Shown here: piece after piece, positions 1-7,628 of the stretch | Layout of the letters: every line of letters starts with the position of its first letter | Numbering within the stretch: position 1 is the first letter of the stretch | Origin: Rikenellaceae bacterium | GTDB lineage: Bacteria; Bacteroidota; Bacteroidia; Bacteroidales; UBA932 | Assembly (NCBI GenBank): GCA_900767405.1 | Contig: CAAFZB010000019.1 | Location: forward strand, 1 to 36,556 | Reading direction: 5' to 3' | DNA length: 36,556 bases | Notes under the pieces: model-generated | The model's input: the letters and a program-made list of their open reading frames with translations, nothing else | Database searches by the model: none | Told to the model about the DNA's origin: nothing | Position numbers and translations under genes: made by a program

Positions 1-202
1 AGATAGCTGCGGGGAAGCCTTCAAATCCAAGGAAACTCGGAACAGCACCATTGTCGCGAATGAAAGTCTCGGCCACTCTATTCAACTCATTAGTTGTCAC
101 ACCTGGAGCAACCGCTTTACCGACTTCTGCCAAGGTCTTGCTGACCAGCACGGCGTTTTCGCGCAACAGCGCAATTTCTTCCTCGGTTTTAGGCTTAACC
201 AT
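1..202 (-). CDS. map: Methionine aminopeptidase, type I (5' part only)
   Basis: Removes the initiator methionine from nascent proteins in the cytoplasm. Only the first 67 codons lie in the window; the gene runs off the left edge. The visible N-terminus begins MVKPKTEEEIALLRENA and reaches FLGFEGFPAAIS, matching the start of type I MetAP and the conserved G-(F/Y)-P-x-x-(I/L)-C/S approach to the first active-site segment; the metal ligands are outside. It follows secY by 23 bp on the same strand, the normal secY-map order in many bacteria, so it is probably the distal part of the ribosomal operon. An AAGGAGG run (complement of 203-209) abuts the ATG with no spacer, too close for a normal Shine-Dalgarno, so its role at this start is doubtful. 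Identification rests on the N-terminus and gene order. Confidence 0.85.
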   Translation of the reverse strand, partial: MVKPKTEEEIALLRENAVLVSKTLAEVGKAVAPGVTTNELNRVAETFIRDNGAVPSFLGFEGFPAAI

Positions 203-225
203 CCTCCTTCGAATTATCAAAGATC

Positions 226-1566
226 TTACATGCCTGAGCGTCCCTGCAGGCGGCCGGTCTTCATAAGGCCGTCATAGTGACGCATAAGCAAATAACTTTC
301 AATCTGCTGAAGCGTATCCAGAACAACGCCCACAAGAATCAGAAGTGAAGTGCCACCGAAGAATCCTGCAAAAGCGTCCGTAACTCCAAGAATCCTGGCA
401 AGAGCGGGGAGGATTGCAATCACTGCGAGGGCGATTGATCCGGGGAGAGTGACCTTTGACATAATGTCGTCGAGATACTCCATAGTCTTCTTTCCGGGCT
501 TGACGCCGGGGATGAAGCCTCCGTTCTTCTTCATATCTTCCGCCATCATCTGAGGGTTGATAGTCACAGTGGTGTAGAAGTATGTGAAGATAATTACCAG
601 AAGACCGAATACAAGGTTATACCAAACTCCTGTATAGTTGCTGAATGTCGCTGCGAGACCACGTGTTGCATCGAAACGTGAGAACAGCATGGGGAAGAGC
701 ATCAAAGCCTGGGCGAAGATGATAGGCATAACGCCGGCAGAGTTGATCTTCAAAGGAATGTACTGGCGTACTCCACCATACTGACGGTTTCCGATGACTC
801 TCTTTGCATACTGTACAGGAACCCTGCGGACAGCCTGAACGAGAGCTATGGTTGCGAGGATCACAAAGAACCAGATGATGATTTCTACTGCAAACATAAG
901 TGCAGCACCATTTGTAGTGGTGAATTTCTCACCTGCCTCTGCGAAGAGCGCGAAGGGAAGACGTGCCACAATACCAATCATAATGATGAGTGAGATACCG
1001 TTGCCAATACCACGGTCTGTGATACGTTCACCGAGCCACATCACGAACATCGAACCTGCCATAAGGGTGATTGTAGCGATAAGATTGAAGGCGAAATTGC
1101 TCCAACCCAACTGGTTTACAGCTACAAAAGCCTGTCCGGGGATCTGGTTGTGAAGAGCGGCTACGTAAGCGGGGCCCTGGAGTGCGATTACAAGAATGGT
1201 CAGATAACGGGTTATCTGGTTCATCTTCTTGCGTCCGCTTTCTCCCTCAAGCTGAAGCTTGCGGAAGTAGGGAACGAACATTCCAAGCAGCTGCACGATG
1301 ATGGATGCCGAAATGTAGGGCATTACACCAAGTGCAAAGATTGAGGCGTTTCCGAACGCACCGCCCGAGAACATGTTCAACAAGCCTACAAGGCCCGATG
1401 AAGCGGTCTTGGCAAGGTCGGAATTCGCAAGCAGTCTGGCGTCGATACCGGGAAGGACGATGAAGCATCCAAGCCTGTACACCAGAATGAGGATAAAGGT
1501 ATAAAGCAACCTTTTGCGAAGTTCCTCAATCTTGAAGATGTTTTGGATTGTTTCTATAAACTTCAT
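226..1566 (-). CDS. secY: Protein translocase subunit SecY
   Basis: Central channel subunit of the SecYEG translocon in the inner membrane. The 446-residue product has the family's usual length and a chain of about ten hydrophobic segments. Visible family signatures are GVMPYISASIIVQLLG near residues 80-95, the cytoplasmic loop with QYAKRV, and the MAEDMKKNGGFIPGVKPGKKT region near residue 350. It starts MKFIETIQNIF, 5 bp after the rplO stop, as in the standard spc operon. map follows it. No truncation or unusual residue was noticed. Confidence 0.98.
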   Translation of the reverse strand: MKFIETIQNIFKIEELRKRLLYTFILILVYRLGCFIVLPGIDARLLANSDLAKTASSGLVGLLNMFSGGAFGNASIFALGVMPYISASIIVQLLGMFVPYFRKLQLEGESGRKKMNQITRYLTILVIALQGPAYVAALHNQIPGQAFVAVNQLGWSNFAFNLIATITLMAGSMFVMWLGERITDRGIGNGISLIIMIGIVARLPFALFAEAGEKFTTTNGAALMFAVEIIIWFFVILATIALVQAVRRVPVQYAKRVIGNRQYGGVRQYIPLKINSAGVMPIIFAQALMLFPMLFSRFDATRGLAATFSNYTGVWYNLVFGLLVIIFTYFYTTVTINPQMMAEDMKKNGGFIPGVKPGKKTMEYLDDIMSKVTLPGSIALAVIAILPALARILGVTDAFAGFFGGTSLLILVGVVLDTLQQIESYLLMRHYDGLMKTGRLQGRSGM

Positions 1567-1571
1567 TGTAA

Positions 1572-2021
1572 TTATTCGGTTACGACTGCTTTACCACCGG
1601 CAGCCTCGATTTTTGAAATTGCAGATGCAGAGAAAGCGTCAGCGTAAACTGTTACGGCTGTCTTGATTTCTCCGTTTCCAAGAACTTTAATGAGGTCGTT
1701 CTTTGTTGCAAGCTTTGCATCAACGAACTGCTCGATACCAAGTTCGGCAACTCCGAGCTTTGCGGCAAGTTCCTCTACGGCTGCAACATTGACAGCCTTG
1801 TACTCTACGCGTGTAGGGTTCTTGAATCCGAACTTAGGAAGACGTCTCTGAAGAGGCATCTGACCACCTTCGAAACCAATCTTATGCTCATAACCGGCAC
1901 GAGCCTGTGCACCCTTGGTACCACGGGTAGCAGTGCCACCCTTACCGGAGCCCTGGCCGCGACCTAGTCTTTTGCTTGTGTGAGTAGCACCTTTTGCAGG
2001 TGCAAGATTTTCAAGTTTCAT
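1572..2021 (-). CDS. rplO: Ribosomal protein L15
   Basis: Large-subunit protein uL15, 149 residues, typical length. The N-terminus MKLENLAPAKGATHTSKRLG and the glycine/arginine-rich stretch GRGQGSGKGGTATRGTKG (residues 20-37) are the L15 signature; the C-terminal GGKAVVTE is also typical. It lies between rpmD and secY. A good Shine-Dalgarno, AAGGAGG at the complement of 2031-2037, stands 9 nt before the ATG and overlaps the TAA stop of rpmD, which suggests translational coupling of rplO to rpmD. Confidence 0.98.
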   Translation of the reverse strand: MKLENLAPAKGATHTSKRLGRGQGSGKGGTATRGTKGAQARAGYEHKIGFEGGQMPLQRRLPKFGFKNPTRVEYKAVNVAAVEELAAKLGVAELGIEQFVDAKLATKNDLIKVLGNGEIKTAVTVYADAFSASAISKIEAAGGKAVVTE

Positions 2022-2035
2022 AATATCGGTCCTCC

Positions 2036-2218
2036 TTAGTCTATTTCTTCAATTTTTACGAGGTGAGCCACCTTCTGGATCTGTCCCATTGTCGAAGGGG
2101 TGTTCTCAACCACGACACTCTGATGCATCTTACGGATTCCGAGGCAGCGAAGATTGGCAATCTGACGCTTTGTCTCTCCGTTCTTGCTTATTACCTGAGT
2201 AATTTTAAGTTTTGCCAT
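2036..2218 (-). CDS. rpmD: Ribosomal protein L30
   Basis: Large-subunit protein uL30. At 60 residues it has the normal bacterial length; the sequence MAKLKITQVISKNGETKRQ followed by LRCLGIRKMHQSVVVENTP is characteristic. It is the small gene between rpsE and rplO, as in the canonical order. The rpsE stop TAG is part of a TAGGAGG Shine-Dalgarno just upstream of the start, the same stop/SD fusion seen before rplO. Confidence 0.97.
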   Translation of the reverse strand: MAKLKITQVISKNGETKRQIANLRCLGIRKMHQSVVVENTPSTMGQIQKVAHLVKIEEID

Positions 2219-2230
2219 AATCCTGTCCTC

Positions 2231-2749
2231 CTATCCGTTAAATACTTTACTCATAGGAACACCGCGAAGTCCTGCTACGGTATAGGCATCTCTCATCTCG
2301 GTAAGGGCTGTAACTGTGGCCTTTACGAGGTTGTGAGGGTTTGATGAGCCCTTCGATTTAGCAAGCACGTTCTGGATTCCGGCCGACTCAAACACTGCAC
2401 GCATAGCACCGCCGGCCTTTACACCGGTACCGGGAGCTGCAGGTTTCATAAATACTCGTGAACCACCGAATTTGGATTCCTGCTCGTGAGGAATTGTCGT
2501 GTTGATGATAGGAATCTTTACGAGGTTCTTCTTTGCATCCTCAACACCCTTGGCGATGGCTGCGGTAACTTCATTAGCCTTACCAAGACCATAGCCGACA
2601 ACGCCGTTCTCGTCACCTACGACCACAATAGCGGCAAAGCGGAAGTGACGACCACCCTTAGTCACCTTGGTAACTCTCTGGATGGCGACCAATCTGTCTT
2701 TAAGTTCAAGATCAGAGGTCTTTACTCTTTTAACATTTGTATTTGCCAT
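2231..2749 (-). CDS. rpsE: Ribosomal protein S5
   Basis: Small-subunit protein uS5, which takes part in decoding accuracy and mRNA entry. The 172-residue product has the double-stranded-RNA-binding N-domain (RVTKVTKGGRHFRFAAIVVVG near residues 24-44) and the C-domain with KPAAPGTGVKAGGAMRAVFE near residues 102-121. Length and order (rplR-rpsE-rpmD) are standard. The start MANTNVKRVKT has no clear Shine-Dalgarno, unlike the next two genes of the operon. Confidence 0.98.
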   Translation of the reverse strand: MANTNVKRVKTSDLELKDRLVAIQRVTKVTKGGRHFRFAAIVVVGDENGVVGYGLGKANEVTAAIAKGVEDAKKNLVKIPIINTTIPHEQESKFGGSRVFMKPAAPGTGVKAGGAMRAVFESAGIQNVLAKSKGSSNPHNLVKATVTALTEMRDAYTVAGLRGVPMSKVFNG

Positions 2750-2760
2750 AGTCTTTATTA

Positions 2761-3123
2761 TTAGAATACGAGGCCGCCTTCACGGGCAGCATCTGCCAAA
2801 CTTTTAACTCTACCGTGGAAAAGATAGCCGCCACGATCGAAACAGATAGTGGTGATACCCTTCTCAATAGATCTCTGTGCAATTGCCTTTCCAACGATTG
2901 CAGCAGTTTCGATACCGTTCTTGCCCTTGCACTCAACTGCAAGCTGCTTGTCGTTTGAAGCGGCAGCTACGAGAGTCTTGCCCTCGAGGTCGTCAATAAC
3001 CTGCGCGTAAATCTGCTTGTTAGAGCGGAATACAACGAGTCTGGGTTTTTGAGCTGTGCCGCTGACGTGCTTACGGATACGGTAGTGAATTCTTCTTCTT
3101 CTTTCAATTCTATTCAATGCCAT
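2761..3123 (-). CDS. rplR: Ribosomal protein L18
   Basis: Large-subunit protein uL18, which binds 5S rRNA together with L5. The 120-residue sequence shows the N-terminal basic block ERRRRIHYRIRKHVSGT, then RPRL-like KPRLVVFRSNKQIYAQVIDD and the C-terminal FDRGGYLFHGRVKSLADAAREGGL, the L18 hallmark. It lies between rplF and rpsE. An AGGAG sequence about 10 nt before the ATG follows the rplF stop directly (TAATAGGAG), so it probably helps reinitiation after rplF. Confidence 0.98.
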   Translation of the reverse strand: MALNRIERRRRIHYRIRKHVSGTAQKPRLVVFRSNKQIYAQVIDDLEGKTLVAAASNDKQLAVECKGKNGIETAAIVGKAIAQRSIEKGITTICFDRGGYLFHGRVKSLADAAREGGLVF

Positions 3124-3138
3124 AATTCCAGTCTCCTA

Positions 3139-3699
3139 TTATTTAGCGGCTGCAGTCTTACCAGCCTTGCGACGAAGCTGCTCACCAACGAACTTAATAC
3201 CCTTGCCCTTGTAAGGTTCAGGCTTACGGAATGAACGAACCTTTGCTGCTACCTGGCCGACAAGCTGTTTGTCTGCGCTCTTAAGCACGAGCTTAGGGTT
3301 CTCACCTTTCTTGACATCAGGAACTTCTGCCTTAACCTCTGCGGGAAGCAAAAGCTGAATCTCGTGTGAATAACCGAGAGAGAAAATAAGAAGCTGTCCC
3401 TGTACGGCTACACGGTAACCTACACCGACAAACTCCTGTGTAATAGAAAAGCCCTTTGACACACCGATTACCATATTGTTGACCAACGCGCGGTAAAGTC
3501 CGTGCATTGAACGATGACGAGGCTGATCGGTAGGTCTTTCGAACTTGATTTCATTGTCCTCAATGGTGACTTTGATATCAGGATCAATCTTCTGACTCAT
3601 TTCACCGAGGGGTCCTTTAACCTTCAGGACGTTGCCGTCTTCAAGCTTGACGCTGACTCCGGACGGAAGGCTTACAGGCAATTTACCAATTCGTGACAT
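3139..3699 (-). CDS. rplF: Ribosomal protein L6
   Basis: Large-subunit protein uL6, near the GTPase-associated region. The 186-residue product begins MSRIGKLPVSLPSGVSV, has the internally duplicated L6 fold, and carries the C-terminal signature region SFRKPEPYKGKGIKFVGEQL followed by RRKAGKTAAAK. Length and position between rpsH and rplR are standard. No clear Shine-Dalgarno precedes the ATG; the 21-bp spacer from rpsH is AT-rich. Confidence 0.98.
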   Translation of the reverse strand: MSRIGKLPVSLPSGVSVKLEDGNVLKVKGPLGEMSQKIDPDIKVTIEDNEIKFERPTDQPRHRSMHGLYRALVNNMVIGVSKGFSITQEFVGVGYRVAVQGQLLIFSLGYSHEIQLLLPAEVKAEVPDVKKGENPKLVLKSADKQLVGQVAAKVRSFRKPEPYKGKGIKFVGEQLRRKAGKTAAAK

Positions 3700-3720
3700 T
3701 GTTTATTATACCTTTTAATA

Positions 3721-4116
3721 TTAATATACGTAACAAATAACTTCACCGCCTACGCCAAGTTCCTTGGCTTCCTTGTTGGTGATGATGCCCTTGGATGTAG
3801 AAAGGATGGCGATTCCGAGTCCGTTGAGAACGCGGGGCATATCCTCTGCACCTGTGTACTGACGCAGACCGGGAGTAGACACGCGCTCAATCTTCTTGAT
3901 TGCGGCCACCTTAGTCTGAGGATGATACTTCAGAGCAATTTTGATGGTGTTAAACGGGGTACCCTCAACAACCTTGTAGCTAAGGATGTAACCCTTCTCG
4001 CAAAGGATTTTGGTTATGGCGACCTTCATTTTTGATGAAGGGATTTCCACAACCTTCTTTCCTGCCATATAGGCATTGCGAACCCTTGTGAGGTAATCTG
4101 CAATAGGATCTGTCAT
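3721..4116 (-). CDS. rpsH: Ribosomal protein S8
   Basis: Small-subunit protein uS8, a primary 16S rRNA binder in the central domain; in other bacteria it autoregulates the spc operon. The 131-residue sequence begins MTDPIADYLTRVRNAYMA and ends in the family signature GIAILSTSKGIITNKEAKEL with GGEVICYVY. Position between rpsN and rplF is canonical. No S8-binding mRNA mimic was recognised near rplE, but that would need folding to judge. Confidence 0.98.
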   Translation of the reverse strand: MTDPIADYLTRVRNAYMAGKKVVEIPSSKMKVAITKILCEKGYILSYKVVEGTPFNTIKIALKYHPQTKVAAIKKIERVSTPGLRQYTGAEDMPRVLNGLGIAILSTSKGIITNKEAKELGVGGEVICYVY

Positions 4117-4134
4117 ATTATTATTCTTTTATTA

Positions 4135-4404
4135 TTACCAACTTGCTTTCTTTACACCCGGGATAAGACCGTTGGATGCCATCTCACGGAACTGGATACG
4201 GCTGATGCCGAAGGCTCTCATATAACCCTTCGGACGACCGGTGAGAGAGCAACGATTGTGGAGACGGACTGCAGAAGAGTTCTTGGGGAGCTTGTCGAGA
4301 GCAGCCCAATCACCTGCTTCCTTCAGTGCCTTTCTCTTCTCGGCGTACTGAGCAACCATTTTCGCGCGCTTTACTTCGCGGGCTTTCATTGATTCTTTTG
4401 CCAT
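4135..4404 (-). CDS. rpsN: Ribosomal protein S14 (zinc-independent form)
   Basis: Small-subunit protein uS14 of the 30S head. At 89 residues it is the longer, zinc-free (C-minus) type: it lacks the paired CxxC motifs of the short form and has a single Cys in LHNRCSLTGRPKGYMRAFGI. The C-terminal FREMASNGLIPGVKKASW is diagnostic. It sits between rplE (6-bp gap) and rpsH in the usual order. Confidence 0.97.
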   Translation of the reverse strand: MAKESMKAREVKRAKMVAQYAEKRKALKEAGDWAALDKLPKNSSAVRLHNRCSLTGRPKGYMRAFGISRIQFREMASNGLIPGVKKASW

Positions 4405-4409
4405 ATTCT

Positions 4410-5003
4410 TTACTTGTTATGTTTCTTGAAAGGCAGGCCAAACGCAGCGAGGAGAGCGTGGCACTCCTGGTCTGTGTGGGCTGTTGTTACGAAAGTAATC
4501 TCGAGTCCGTGGATACGGGGGTTCTTGTCGATGTCAATCTCGGGGAAGATTATCTGTTCCTTGAGACCGAGGGTGTAGTTGCCCTGTCCGTCCATATTTT
4601 CAGCTATACCGTTGAAGTCACGGATACGAGGGAGAGCGACTCTGATGAGTTTCTCGAGGAACTCATACATCTTCACGTCACGAAGGGTAACCTTTGTACC
4701 TACAGACATTCCTTTACGGAGTTTGAAGTTGGAGATATCCTTGCGTGATGTTGTGATGACAGGCTTCTGACCGCTGATGAGAGCGAGCTCTGCAGCAGAC
4801 TCCTCTACGATCTTCTTGTCCTGCGTACCTTCACCAACACCTTCGTTGATGGTAATCTTGACGAGCTTGGGGACCTGCATTACAGTAGTGTAACTGAACT
4901 CCTTCATGAGCTTGTCAACTATTTCTTCCTTATAAACTTTCTTGAGGGTGGGAACGTATCCCTTAGGCAATGCCTGAACCTCTACTATTTCTTTCTTTGC
5001 CAT
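4410..5003 (-). CDS. rplE: Ribosomal protein L5
   Basis: Large-subunit protein uL5, which anchors 5S rRNA and contacts the P-site tRNA. The 197-residue protein carries the family segment LVKITINEGVGEG near residues 47-59, GQKPVITTSRKDISNFKLRKG in the middle, and IFPEIDIDKNPRIHGLEITF towards the C-terminus. The N-terminus (MAKKEIVEVQALPKGYVPTL) is slightly longer than in E. coli. Just 2 bp separate it from rplX, and an AGGAG sequence inside the end of rplX can serve as its ribosome binding site. Confidence 0.98.
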   Translation of the reverse strand: MAKKEIVEVQALPKGYVPTLKKVYKEEIVDKLMKEFSYTTVMQVPKLVKITINEGVGEGTQDKKIVEESAAELALISGQKPVITTSRKDISNFKLRKGMSVGTKVTLRDVKMYEFLEKLIRVALPRIRDFNGIAENMDGQGNYTLGLKEQIIFPEIDIDKNPRIHGLEITFVTTAHTDQECHALLAAFGLPFKKHNK

Positions 5004-5005
5004 AA

Positions 5006-5323
5006 TTACTTGATCTCCTCTCCAGATTTTTTAGCATAGCGGATCTTCTTGTCTCCCTCTACCTTATATCCCACGCGCGTAGGCTTCTGGGTCTTGGGGT
5101 CGATAAGATTGAGATTTGAAATATGGATTCCCGACTCCTGCTTGATAATGCCGCCCTGAGGCTGCTTTGAGTTGGGTTTGGTGTGCTTGCTGACCATATT
5201 GATGCCTTCAACAACAGCACGGTCCTTTGAAGGATCTACAGAAAGAACCTTTCCGGTCTTTCCCTTGTCGTTACCGGCATTTACATACACGGTATCGCCT
5301 TTCTTAATGTGTAACTTCTTCAT
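5006..5323 (-). CDS. rplX: Ribosomal protein L24
   Basis: Large-subunit protein uL24, an assembly initiator that binds 23S rRNA. The 105-residue sequence has the N-terminal KOW motif (KKGDTVYVNAGNDKGKTGKV, residues 7-26) and the conserved VSKHTKPNSKQPQGGIIKQE loop. Order rplN-rplX-rplE is standard, with a 12-bp gap from rplN. No unusual features were seen. Confidence 0.98.
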   Translation of the reverse strand: MKKLHIKKGDTVYVNAGNDKGKTGKVLSVDPSKDRAVVEGINMVSKHTKPNSKQPQGGIIKQESGIHISNLNLIDPKTQKPTRVGYKVEGDKKIRYAKKSGEEIK

Positions 5324-5335
5324 AATGCCTAGTTG

Positions 5336-5701
5336 TTAAAGAACCTCGGGGGCAAGTGAAACGATTTTCATAAAGTTCTCGCGAAGCTCTCTGGCTACAG
5401 GGCCAAAGATACGTGTTCCGCGAAGTTCTCCTGCGTTGTTGAGGAGGACACAAGCGTTATCATCGAAACGGATGTAAGAACCATCCGGACGGCGAATCTC
5501 TTTCTTGGTACGAACCACAACAGCTCTTGAGACTGTTCCTTTCTTAGCCTCGGAACCGGGGATGGCACTCTTGACTGATACGACGATCTGATCGCCCACA
5601 GTTGCATAACGGTGGCGAGTACCTCCAAGCACACGGATACAAAGAACTTCCTTTGCACCGCTGTTGTCTGCCACCAGTAAACGTGTTTCCTGCTGTACCA
5701 T
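5336..5701 (-). CDS. rplN: Ribosomal protein L14
   Basis: Large-subunit protein uL14, located at the subunit interface. The 121-residue product has the L14 signature VADNSGAKEVLCIRVLGGTR (residues 10-29) and ends in the family's ELRENFMKIVSLAPEVL. It starts only 3 bp after the rpsQ stop, consistent with tight operon packing. An unrelated overlapping frame in the same region is a shadow and was not counted. Confidence 0.98.
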   Translation of the reverse strand: MVQQETRLLVADNSGAKEVLCIRVLGGTRHRYATVGDQIVVSVKSAIPGSEAKKGTVSRAVVVRTKKEIRRPDGSYIRFDDNACVLLNNAGELRGTRIFGPVARELRENFMKIVSLAPEVL

Positions 5702-5704
5702 ATA

Positions 5705-5959
5705 TTATTTTGCTTTTTCTACTATTTCTACTAATCTCCAATTCTTAGTCTTGCTCAAGGGGCGGGTTTCCATAATGCGGACGGTATCACCTTCTCCGCA
5801 CTCGTTCTTGTCGTCCTGTGCAACGAACTTTGTGGTCTTCTTGACGAATTTACCGTACAAAGGATGTTTCTCTTTACGTTCAACGGCAACCACGATGGTC
5901 TTGTCCATCTTGCTGCTGACCACTACTCCTATTCTTTCCTTACGAAGATTTCTTTCCAT
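5705..5959 (-). CDS. rpsQ: Ribosomal protein S17
   Basis: Small-subunit protein uS17, a primary binder of 16S rRNA. The 84-residue OB-fold protein reads MERNLRKERIGVVVSSKMDK with the S17 motif HPLYGKFVKKTTKFVAQDDKN and ends LVEIVEKAK. It lies 11 bp from rpmC and 3 bp from rplN. No Shine-Dalgarno is visible. Confidence 0.98.
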   Translation of the reverse strand: MERNLRKERIGVVVSSKMDKTIVVAVERKEKHPLYGKFVKKTTKFVAQDDKNECGEGDTVRIMETRPLSKTKNWRLVEIVEKAK

Positions 5960-5970
5960 AAGTCAAACCT

Positions 5971-6168
5971 TTAGTTTTGTTTCTTTTCTTTTTCAGCAAG
6001 GATAGTGATCATAAGAGCGATATCCCTTCTGGTCTTCTTAAACTTGGACGTATCCTCCAGAGGAGAAATAGCGTGATTAATCTTCATAGTGTCAAGATTG
6101 CTCTTCTCGGCTGCAATCCTGTCGCGTAAGTCTGCTACAGACATCTCGCGTGCTTCTGATGCTTTCAT
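5971..6168 (-). CDS. rpmC: Ribosomal protein L29
   Basis: Large-subunit protein uL29 near the nascent-chain exit and the SRP/trigger-factor docking site. The 65-residue helical hairpin MKASEAREMSVADLRDRIA followed by NHAISPLEDTSKFKKTRRDI and IAL is typical of L29. It follows rplP by 18 bp. Confidence 0.97.
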   Translation of the reverse strand: MKASEAREMSVADLRDRIAAEKSNLDTMKINHAISPLEDTSKFKKTRRDIALMITILAEKEKKQN

Positions 6169-6186
6169 TTCTCTTTCCGGGGTTAA

Positions 6187-6606
6187 TTATTCTACATAAT
6201 CTCTGCGAACCACGAACTTGGTGGCTACAGGAAGTTTGTTAGCGCCCAGCCGCATTGCTTCCCTTGCAATCTCCAGCGATACACCTTCTGCTTCGAAGAT
6301 GATACGTCCGGGAGTAATGGGAGCTACGAATGCATACGGATCACCTTTACCCTTACCCATACGGGTATCGAGAGGCTTCTTGGTGATAGGCTTCACAGGG
6401 AAGACCTTGATCCAGAGCTGACCCTCACGATTCATATGACGGGTAATAGCCTGACGGGCGGCCTCGATCTGCTGTGCGGTAAGCCAGCATTCCTCGAGGG
6501 TCTTAAGACCAAAAGAACCGAAAGAAAGCTGAGCACCTCTCTGGGCGTTTCCTTTCATACGGTTTTTCTGTTCCCTTCTAAATTTTGTTCTCTTAGGTTG
6601 TAACAT
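6187..6606 (-). CDS. rplP: Ribosomal protein L16
   Basis: Large-subunit protein uL16, which organises the A-site and peptidyl-transferase region. The 139-residue sequence carries MLQPKRTKFRREQKNRMKGN at the start, the RHMNREGQLWIKVFPVKPIT block and the KPLDTRMGKGKGDPYAFVAP loop near residues 76-96. In the normal S10 operon it follows rpsC directly; here rpsC is about 9.1 kb away and rplP is the first gene of the distal half, with its own promoter at 6691-6720. The leader of roughly 75 nt contains a small GCGT-AAA-ACGC hairpin. Gene identity is secure; its location is the anomaly. Confidence 0.98.
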   Translation of the reverse strand: MLQPKRTKFRREQKNRMKGNAQRGAQLSFGSFGLKTLEECWLTAQQIEAARQAITRHMNREGQLWIKVFPVKPITKKPLDTRMGKGKGDPYAFVAPITPGRIIFEAEGVSLEIAREAMRLGANKLPVATKFVVRRDYVE

Positions 6607-6690
6607 CGTTGTATTACTTTAAAAAATAAAATTCAACTTAAAACTTTGATAATCAGCGTTTTACGCATTTCTATCGCGTTTTTTGGAATG

Positions 6691-6720
6691 CAAAGTTACA
6701 AAAATTTCGCGTACGCGCAA
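6691..6720 (-). promoter_or_regulatory. Promoter for the rplP-map half operon, with palindromic spacer
   Basis: On the minus strand, TTG (complement of 6718-6720), a 19-bp spacer and TAACTTTG (complement of 6691-6698) match the Bacteroidota sigma-ABfr promoter pattern (TTTG/TTG, about 19 bp, TAnnTTTG). It stands about 85 bp before rplP, the first gene after the operon break. A perfect 10-bp palindrome, CGCGTACGCG (6708-6717), fills the part of the spacer next to the -33 element and could be an operator; that role is inferred. Confidence 0.7.
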
Positions 6721-6794
6721 GCATTTCTGCAACAATTTTCAACTATTTTCGACAAAAAATCCTATAAGTCAAATAGTCAATTTTCAATGAGTTA

Positions 6795-6829
6795 CGAAAA
6801 GTGTTGAAAAAAATTCACGAACACTTTCG
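6795..6829. repeat. Inverted repeat in the rplP/DUF4294 intergenic region
   Basis: CGAAAAGTGTT (6795-6805) and AACACTTTCG (6820-6829) can pair with one bulged A and a 14-nt loop. The repeat lies between the divergent rplP and DUF4294 promoters. No T-tract follows on either side, so it is not a typical terminator; a protein-binding role is possible but unproven. Confidence 0.4.
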
Positions 6830-6871
6830 ACAAAGCATTTCCACCCCTACACTCCAATGCACGATTTTTGT

Positions 6872-6879
6872 TAATTTTG
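6872..6879 (+). promoter_or_regulatory. -7 element of the DUF4294 gene
   Basis: TAATTTTG matches TAnnTTTG and lies only 5 bp before the GTG proposed as the DUF4294 start. Transcription would begin at or next to the start codon, implying a leaderless or nearly leaderless mRNA. No clear TTG stands at -33. Confidence 0.5.
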
Positions 6880-6884
6880 CTCCC

Positions 6885-7628
6885 GTGAAAAAGTCGCCCA
6901 TATTGCTGCTCTCGGGCATTCTTGCAGGCATTACAATCCTATGTGCCGCAAGCGTTCCCGATATCCGCAACCCCAAAGGGGTGGTTATGGCTATCAGCAT
7001 AGATGCCAACGGCGACACAATGTATTTCGACCAGATTGACCCGATATGGATTTTTCCCAGAGGCAGGGGAATGAAGAAGGGAGATTGGAGGAAATACTAC
7101 AAAACCGTTTACAACTTCAACCGCGTCTATCCCTATGCGCTGGCAGGCCGGAAACTTATCGACCAGGTCGACAGGGAACTGGCCGTGGGCGGATACAGGA
7201 GGACCGACCGCAAGCACTACATCAACAGCGTAGAAAAAGAGTTGTTCAAGCTCTTCGAAAAGGATATCCGGCATATGACCATAACCCAGGGAGTCCTGTT
7301 GGTAAGGCTAGTTGACCGCGAATGCGGAATGAGCGGATATGAGATAATCAAAAACTATGAAAACGGTTTCGCTGCTTCTTTTTGGCAGTTAGTGGCAAAA
7401 CTCTTCGACCAGGATTTGAAGAGCCGCTACGACCCCAAGGGCAAGGACGCAAAGACCGAGCAGCTGGTAAAGATATGGGAAAGCGGAAACTGGAGACAAT
7501 TCTATTTCTCCATATTCTTCGACTATCCCGAAGAGACTATTATCAGGCAGGACAGCCTGCAGGCTAGCCTTCGAAGGTCTTTGCTTGAAGAGAAACCCCG
7601 TCGAAATAAAAATAAGGGGAATCGCTGA
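6885..7628 (+). CDS. DUF4294 family protein, probably secreted
   Basis: Function unknown; the family is found in Bacteroidota. The family block is visible as KGDWRKYYKTVYNFNRVYPY followed by ALAGRKLIDQVD, about 65-95 residues in, then KLFEKDIRHMTITQGVLLVR. The GTG at 6885 is chosen as start because it gives a clean signal peptide (KKSPILLLSGILAGITILCA) and sits just after a -7 element; an in-frame ATG at 6801 would add 28 unlikely residues and lie upstream of the promoter. The product is then 247 residues with a very basic tail (KPRRNKNKGNR). The last 65 bp overlap the 3' end of lpxH on the other strand, an unusually long convergent overlap. Confidence 0.8.
   Translation: MKKSPILLLSGILAGITILCAASVPDIRNPKGVVMAISIDANGDTMYFDQIDPIWIFPRGRGMKKGDWRKYYKTVYNFNRVYPYALAGRKLIDQVDRELAVGGYRRTDRKHYINSVEKELFKLFEKDIRHMTITQGVLLVRLVDRECGMSGYEIIKNYENGFAASFWQLVAKLFDQDLKSRYDPKGKDAKTEQLVKIWESGNWRQFYFSIFFDYPEETIIRQDSLQASLRRSLLEEKPRRNKNKGNR

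Noticed and set aside
6801..6884. Longer N-terminus of the DUF4294 protein from 6801
   Set aside because: It would precede the -7 element and put 28 residues before a clear signal peptide.
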